From the NCBI GenBank assembly GCA_964561025.1, contig CAZLNM010000021.1:1-51295 (forward strand): 51,295 nt of DNA, read 5' to 3'. This document shows positions 47,768 through 51,295 of this stretch, piece after piece (positions within the stretch are counted from its first letter, which is position 1; each line of letters begins with the position of its first letter). The notes beneath the pieces are model-generated. The model was not told the origin of the DNA, did not search any database, and worked only from the letters and a program-made list of their open reading frames with translations. A program made the position numbers and the translations under genes. The DNA comes from JAAZNF01 sp964561025. Lineage in GTDB: Bacteria > Myxococcota > B64-G9.

Positions 47768-49909
47768 ATGCGCATTCGAAGACTCCCTGGGATGGCGCTG
47801 CTCGTGGCCGCGTGCGGCGTGGCCTCGCTCGCGGCGGCTCGTACCGGTCGCGCCCAGGAGGCGGGCGGGACGATCGTGGCGGTGTTCGAGATCGAGGACA
47901 CGCGGCCGCAGAAAGCGCGCCTCTCCGACCGCGAGCGCGCCGACCTCACCGTGTACCTCGGGGCCATCCTGGCCGAGGGCGGGACGTACCGGGTGGTGCC
48001 GCCGGAACAGCTCAAGAAGGCGCTGTCAGAAAAGAAGCGCGAGTCCTACCGCGAGTGCTTCGACGAGCGCTGCCAGATCGAGATCGGGCGCGAGGTGGCG
48101 GCCCAGAAGACCCTGGCCACGCGCATCATGCAGGTGGGCCAGCAGTGCGGCATCATCGCCACCTTGTACGACCTGCGCCTGGCGGCCAGCGAGAAGGCCA
48201 CCACCTACAAGGGCGCATGCGGCAAGGACGCCTTGTTCACGGGGCTCGAGTTCCTGGCGAAGAAGCTCCGTGGCGCGGGCCCGGCGGAGAAGGTCGTCGA
48301 TCCCGCGGCCGCCGCCAGACACTACCAGGAGGGCGTGGCCGCGCTGGAGAAGAACGATATCCCGGCGGCGGAGAAGAGCTTCGCGGAGGCGGAGAAGGCG
48401 GGGTTTTCCGACTGGAAGCTGGAGAACGACCTCTACCACCAGTGGGGCGAACTGTACCGCGCGCGCAAGAAAGACCCCGTCAAAGCCGCTGAGATGTTTC
48501 GCCGCTGCGTGGAGGTGTCGCAGGACAAGACCGAGTGGCCGGCCTACTGGTGCATCTACCTCCAGGGCCTGCCGGCCTACGAGCAGGGAAAGGCGCAGCC
48601 GGCCATCGAGCACTTCGAGCGGGCGCTGTCGTTCATGAAGGGCGCCTCCTTCGCCTACCAGAACGACGTGTACCACATGCTGGGCGAGACGTACCGGGTG
48701 TTGCTCCACGACCCGGCCAAGGCGGCCGAGTTTCACCAGAAGGCGGTGGAGGTGTCGCAGGACAAGTCCGACTGGCCGGCGTTCTGGAGCGAGTACCTGC
48801 TGGGGGTGCTCGCCTACGAGCACAACCAGCCCGACCAGGCCATCGCGCTGTACCAGCAGGCGCTTCTCTTCGCGCCGGACATGAGCTGGAACCTGAAAAA
48901 CGACATCTATCACATGCTGGGCGAGACCTACCGGCTGAAAAAGAACGATCCGGCCAAGGCCGCCGAGTTTTTCAAGAAGGCGGTGGAGGTGTCGCAGGAC
49001 AAGTCCGAGTGGCCGGCGTTCTGGAGCGAGTACATCCTGGGGGTGCTCGCCTACGAGCAGAACCAGCCCGACCGGGCCATCACCTTGTTCCAGCAGGCGC
49101 TGGCGTTCGCGCCGGGGATGAGCTGGAACCTCAAGAACGACATCTTCCACATGCTGGGCGAGACCTACCGCAACCAGAAGAACGATCTGGCCCGGGCGGC
49201 CGAGTTCCACCAGAAGGCCTGGGACGTCTCCGAGGACAAGTCCGACTGGCCGGCCTTCTGGAGCCGCTACATCCTGGGGCTCATGGCCTACCAGCAGGGC
49301 AACGCCGACCGCGCCATCGCGTTGTGCGGCGAGGCGCTGACCGCGATGGACCGCGCCAGCTGGTTCCCGTCGGATCTTCCGCGCTGGTACCTCCAGAACG
49401 ACGTCCTCTACGTCCTCGGCGAGGTCTATCGCACGCAGAAAAAGGATCCGGCCCGCGCCGCCGAGTTCCACCAGAGGGCCTGGGACGTCTCCGAGGACAA
49501 GACGGACTGGCCCGCCTTCTGGAGCCGCTACATCCTGGGCGTCATGGCCTTCGAGCAGGGCAACGCCGAGGGCGCGCTCTCGCACTTTGCCGGCCTGCGC
49601 GAGGTGCTGCCGCGCATCGCATGGTACTTCCAGAATGACGTCTTCTACTACTGGGCCGAGACCTTCCGGTACCTCAAGAAAGACCCCAAAAGCGCGGGGC
49701 CGTTCTACGCGGAGTGCCTGAAAGCGTCGCAGGACCTTGCCGACTGGCCGGCCTACTGGTGCCTGCTGCGCCAGGCCGAGATCGCCCGCGACGCCGGCCG
49801 CAAGGGGGAGGCGGCGGAGATGATGCTGCGGGCCGAGGCCGCCGGCAAGGCCGACGAGGCTTTTGTGAAGGAAGTCGACCGGGTGATGCGCACCTCAGGG
49901 ATGAGGTGA
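47768..49909 (+). CDS. Exported CsgG/FlgO-like protein with long TPR-type repeat array
   Basis: 713 residues. Signal peptide (MRIRRLPGMALLVAACGVAS...RAQ, or lipoprotein with VAAC). The N-terminal domain (about 30-155) has VAVFEIEDTR and REVAAQKTLATRIMQVGQQCG, a CsgG/FlgO-like domain often seen in Myxococcota. From about 220 there is an array of six repeat units, each starting ND-x-Y-H-x-LGETYR and ending with SEWPAFWSEYILGVLAYEQ. Start codons of the units fall at 48425, 48662, 48899, 49136, 49397 and 49634, a 237-bp (79-residue) period broken once by 24 bp. The repeats are TPR-like with an unusual WPAFW motif. It is likely a periplasmic scaffold. Confidence 0.83.
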   Translation: MRIRRLPGMALLVAACGVASLAAARTGRAQEAGGTIVAVFEIEDTRPQKARLSDRERADLTVYLGAILAEGGTYRVVPPEQLKKALSEKKRESYRECFDERCQIEIGREVAAQKTLATRIMQVGQQCGIIATLYDLRLAASEKATTYKGACGKDALFTGLEFLAKKLRGAGPAEKVVDPAAAARHYQEGVAALEKNDIPAAEKSFAEAEKAGFSDWKLENDLYHQWGELYRARKKDPVKAAEMFRRCVEVSQDKTEWPAYWCIYLQGLPAYEQGKAQPAIEHFERALSFMKGASFAYQNDVYHMLGETYRVLLHDPAKAAEFHQKAVEVSQDKSDWPAFWSEYLLGVLAYEHNQPDQAIALYQQALLFAPDMSWNLKNDIYHMLGETYRLKKNDPAKAAEFFKKAVEVSQDKSEWPAFWSEYILGVLAYEQNQPDRAITLFQQALAFAPGMSWNLKNDIFHMLGETYRNQKNDLARAAEFHQKAWDVSEDKSDWPAFWSRYILGLMAYQQGNADRAIALCGEALTAMDRASWFPSDLPRWYLQNDVLYVLGEVYRTQKKDPARAAEFHQRAWDVSEDKTDWPAFWSRYILGVMAFEQGNAEGALSHFAGLREVLPRIAWYFQNDVFYYWAETFRYLKKDPKSAGPFYAECLKASQDLADWPAYWCLLRQAEIARDAGRKGEAAEMMLRAEAAGKADEAFVKEVDRVMRTSGMR

Positions 49910-49936
49910 GGCGCGCCGCGCTCCAGATACAGCTTG

Positions 49937-51295
49937 TTAGCGCGGTTGGAACTTTGGCAGCGGCGGGTCGAAGCGCCCGTCGCCGTCCGCGTCCACGAAG
50001 ATGGGGTTGGTGATGGCGTAGGGCGGCTCGCCGCCGAGCTCCGACAGCGTGCCCGTCCCTTTGACCTCGAGGACGTACCAGGCGTCCGCCGCCGGCGTGT
50101 CCGACAGCGTCTCGTCGCAGCGCACCCCGCCGGCCCCCGCCGTCCACTCCGCCGCGGGCTTTCGCAGCGCCACCTCGCCGTTGCGCACCAGGCGGAACTC
50201 GTCGAACCTCATCCAGCTCGGCGCCTCCACCCGCACGCGGATGTCGAGCGCGCCGGAGAGCGTGACCGTCTCGCCGAGCCCGTGCCCGTCGATGGAGAAG
50301 CGCACGAAGGGCCCGCAGGAGACGAAGGCCTTGAGCTCCTTCACCGCCGTCACCGACTCCTGCTCCTGGTATTCGGCCGGCGTGTGGGGAGAGGGCAGGT
50401 ACACCCGCGGGATGCCCACGCGCTCCTGGTGCGAGTCGGAGCCGCCGCTCACCGCCACGCGGTAGCCGCGGTTGAGGAAGGCGAACCAGTCGTAGACCTC
50501 CTCGCGGTTGCCGTTGCTGCATGTGCCGTTGAACACCTCGATGGCGTCGAAGTCCTCGCTCCACCAATCGGCGCGCTCGTAGGTGCCGGCGAGGATGTCC
50601 AACCCTACCGCGCTGAAGTATCCCCCGATGGACTCGGAGCGGGGGTGGTTCGCCTGGATGACGATGGGGTGGTCCTCGGAGTCCCGCATGCGCGCAAACA
50701 GCGCCGGGGCCGGCGTGTCGAACCACTCGATGCCGCCGTGGTTGAGCGCGTCGGGCTTTTCGGTGAGCGGCCAGGCGTTGAAGTGGCCGTAGGTGTAGGT
50801 GGTGATCTCGCTCGCGGTCAGGGGAAAGATCCAGTCGGAGGCGCCCGGGATGGATTCGACCACCGCCCGGAAGTCGCGCACGGTGTCGTGCTCGGTGACG
50901 GCCAGGATGGGCATGCCGGCCGCCAGCGCCGTGGCCACCCGGCGCAGCGGATGAACGCTCGAGTCGGGGCTGTACTGGGCGTGCAGGTGGAAGTCGGCGG
51001 CCACCCAGCCGGTGGTATCTACCGCTCTTTCCAGATCGAAGCGCAGCGTCTTCGGCTCGGCGCCGAGCTCGATCTCCTGCCGGTCCATTTCGTACTCGAA
51101 GCCGCGCATGGCCACGGCGCGGTAGCGGCCGGGCGGCAGCGCGCCTTGCCCGCGCCCGCCGGTGAGGTACAGCGTGAGCGCGGCGCCGCCCTCGTGCGTC
51201 TCCTCGCCGAAGGACGCCGCCATGAGGTTCTTGGCCCGGCCGTCGAGCGAGTAGAACCCCACCCGCGCGGGCACGGCCTGGCCGCCCGAGGTCAC
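49937..51295 (-). CDS. CehA/McbA-family PHP metallohydrolase (5' end cut by the window)
   Basis: At least 452 residues; the true start lies beyond the right edge. The PHP-type catalytic domain begins near residue 90 with ADFHLHAQYSPD, followed by AVTEHDT, the acidic SEI and later IQANHPR and GGSDSHQE, the conserved His/Asp metal ligands of the CehA/McbA family (polymerase and histidinol phosphatase-like). Members of this family act as phosphoesterases or carbamate/amide hydrolases; McbA cleaves carbaryl. After the catalytic domain a beta-sandwich (about 320-452) is present, ending PPLPKFQPR. It faces the preceding TPR gene tail to tail. Confidence 0.85.
   Translation of the reverse strand: MTSGGQAVPARVGFYSLDGRAKNLMAASFGEETHEGGAALTLYLTGGRGQGALPPGRYRAVAMRGFEYEMDRQEIELGAEPKTLRFDLERAVDTTGWVAADFHLHAQYSPDSSVHPLRRVATALAAGMPILAVTEHDTVRDFRAVVESIPGASDWIFPLTASEITTYTYGHFNAWPLTEKPDALNHGGIEWFDTPAPALFARMRDSEDHPIVIQANHPRSESIGGYFSAVGLDILAGTYERADWWSEDFDAIEVFNGTCSNGNREEVYDWFAFLNRGYRVAVSGGSDSHQERVGIPRVYLPSPHTPAEYQEQESVTAVKELKAFVSCGPFVRFSIDGHGLGETVTLSGALDIRVRVEAPSWMRFDEFRLVRNGEVALRKPAAEWTAGAGGVRCDETLSDTPAADAWYVLEVKGTGTLSELGGEPPYAITNPIFVDADGDGRFDPPLPKFQPR

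Overview
The window is a GC-rich chromosomal segment, densely packed with genes, from an anaerobic or facultatively anaerobic Gram-negative bacterium of the old 'Deltaproteobacteria' type. An uncultured Myxococcota-like lineage is my best guess. Reasons: very many lipoproteins (PPC, FG-GAP, choice-of-anchor D, LPP20, VWA), a CHASE2-cyclase, a CsgG/TPR protein of a style common in Myxococcota, a hybrid-cluster protein under an Rrf2 regulator, and three apparent selenoprotein genes. The taxonomic call is inference; no rRNA or marker operon is present.

Layout. 0-7 kb, minus strand: TraB-like protein; rrf2-hcp (nitrosative stress); two thiolase-fold proteins, one fused to two DUF35 modules. 7-9 kb: two exported proteins of unknown function. 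9.2-13.7 kb, plus strand: a compact operon of ABC permease, ABC ATPase, NapH-type polyferredoxin membrane protein and PQQ-type propeller. 13.7-16 kb, minus: choice-of-anchor D lipoprotein. 16.1-16.5 kb, plus: two overlapping genes, each interrupted by an in-frame UGA with a SECIS-like hairpin, read here as two small selenoproteins. 16.6-21 kb: a PPC-repeat lipoprotein translationally coupled to an HExxH lipoprotein, then ndk. 21-29 kb: divergent operons of LPP20-type lipoproteins, a CsgG-like protein, a DUF6175-like lipoprotein and an outer-membrane barrel. 29.2-31 kb: degenerate intergenic repeats, rlmN, a zinc-ribbon protein. 31.4-36 kb, minus: CHASE2 adenylate cyclase, HAD-phosphatase lipoprotein, organophosphate antiporter. 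36-37.5 kb: tRNA-Ala and a PAS histidine kinase. 37.5-39.5 kb: arsR-arsF-arsG, divergent from a CC/Se-motif selenoprotein with two adjacent UGA codons; one ArsR-type palindrome lies in both promoters. 39.5-51.3 kb: CASTOR/POLLUX-like channel, FG-GAP lipoprotein, VWA protein, MORN-repeat protein, CsgG/TPR protein, and a CehA/McbA metallohydrolase running off the right edge.

Main discovery. Three reading frames (58, 64 and 93 residues) make sense only if UGA is read as selenocysteine. All three carry a GC-rich hairpin whose loop begins GG and lies 20-21 nt after the first UGA, the geometry of the bacterial SECIS of E. coli fdhF. A standard gene caller would leave all three as empty intergenic DNA. 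One of them appears to belong to an ArsR regulon, linking selenium use with organoarsenical handling.
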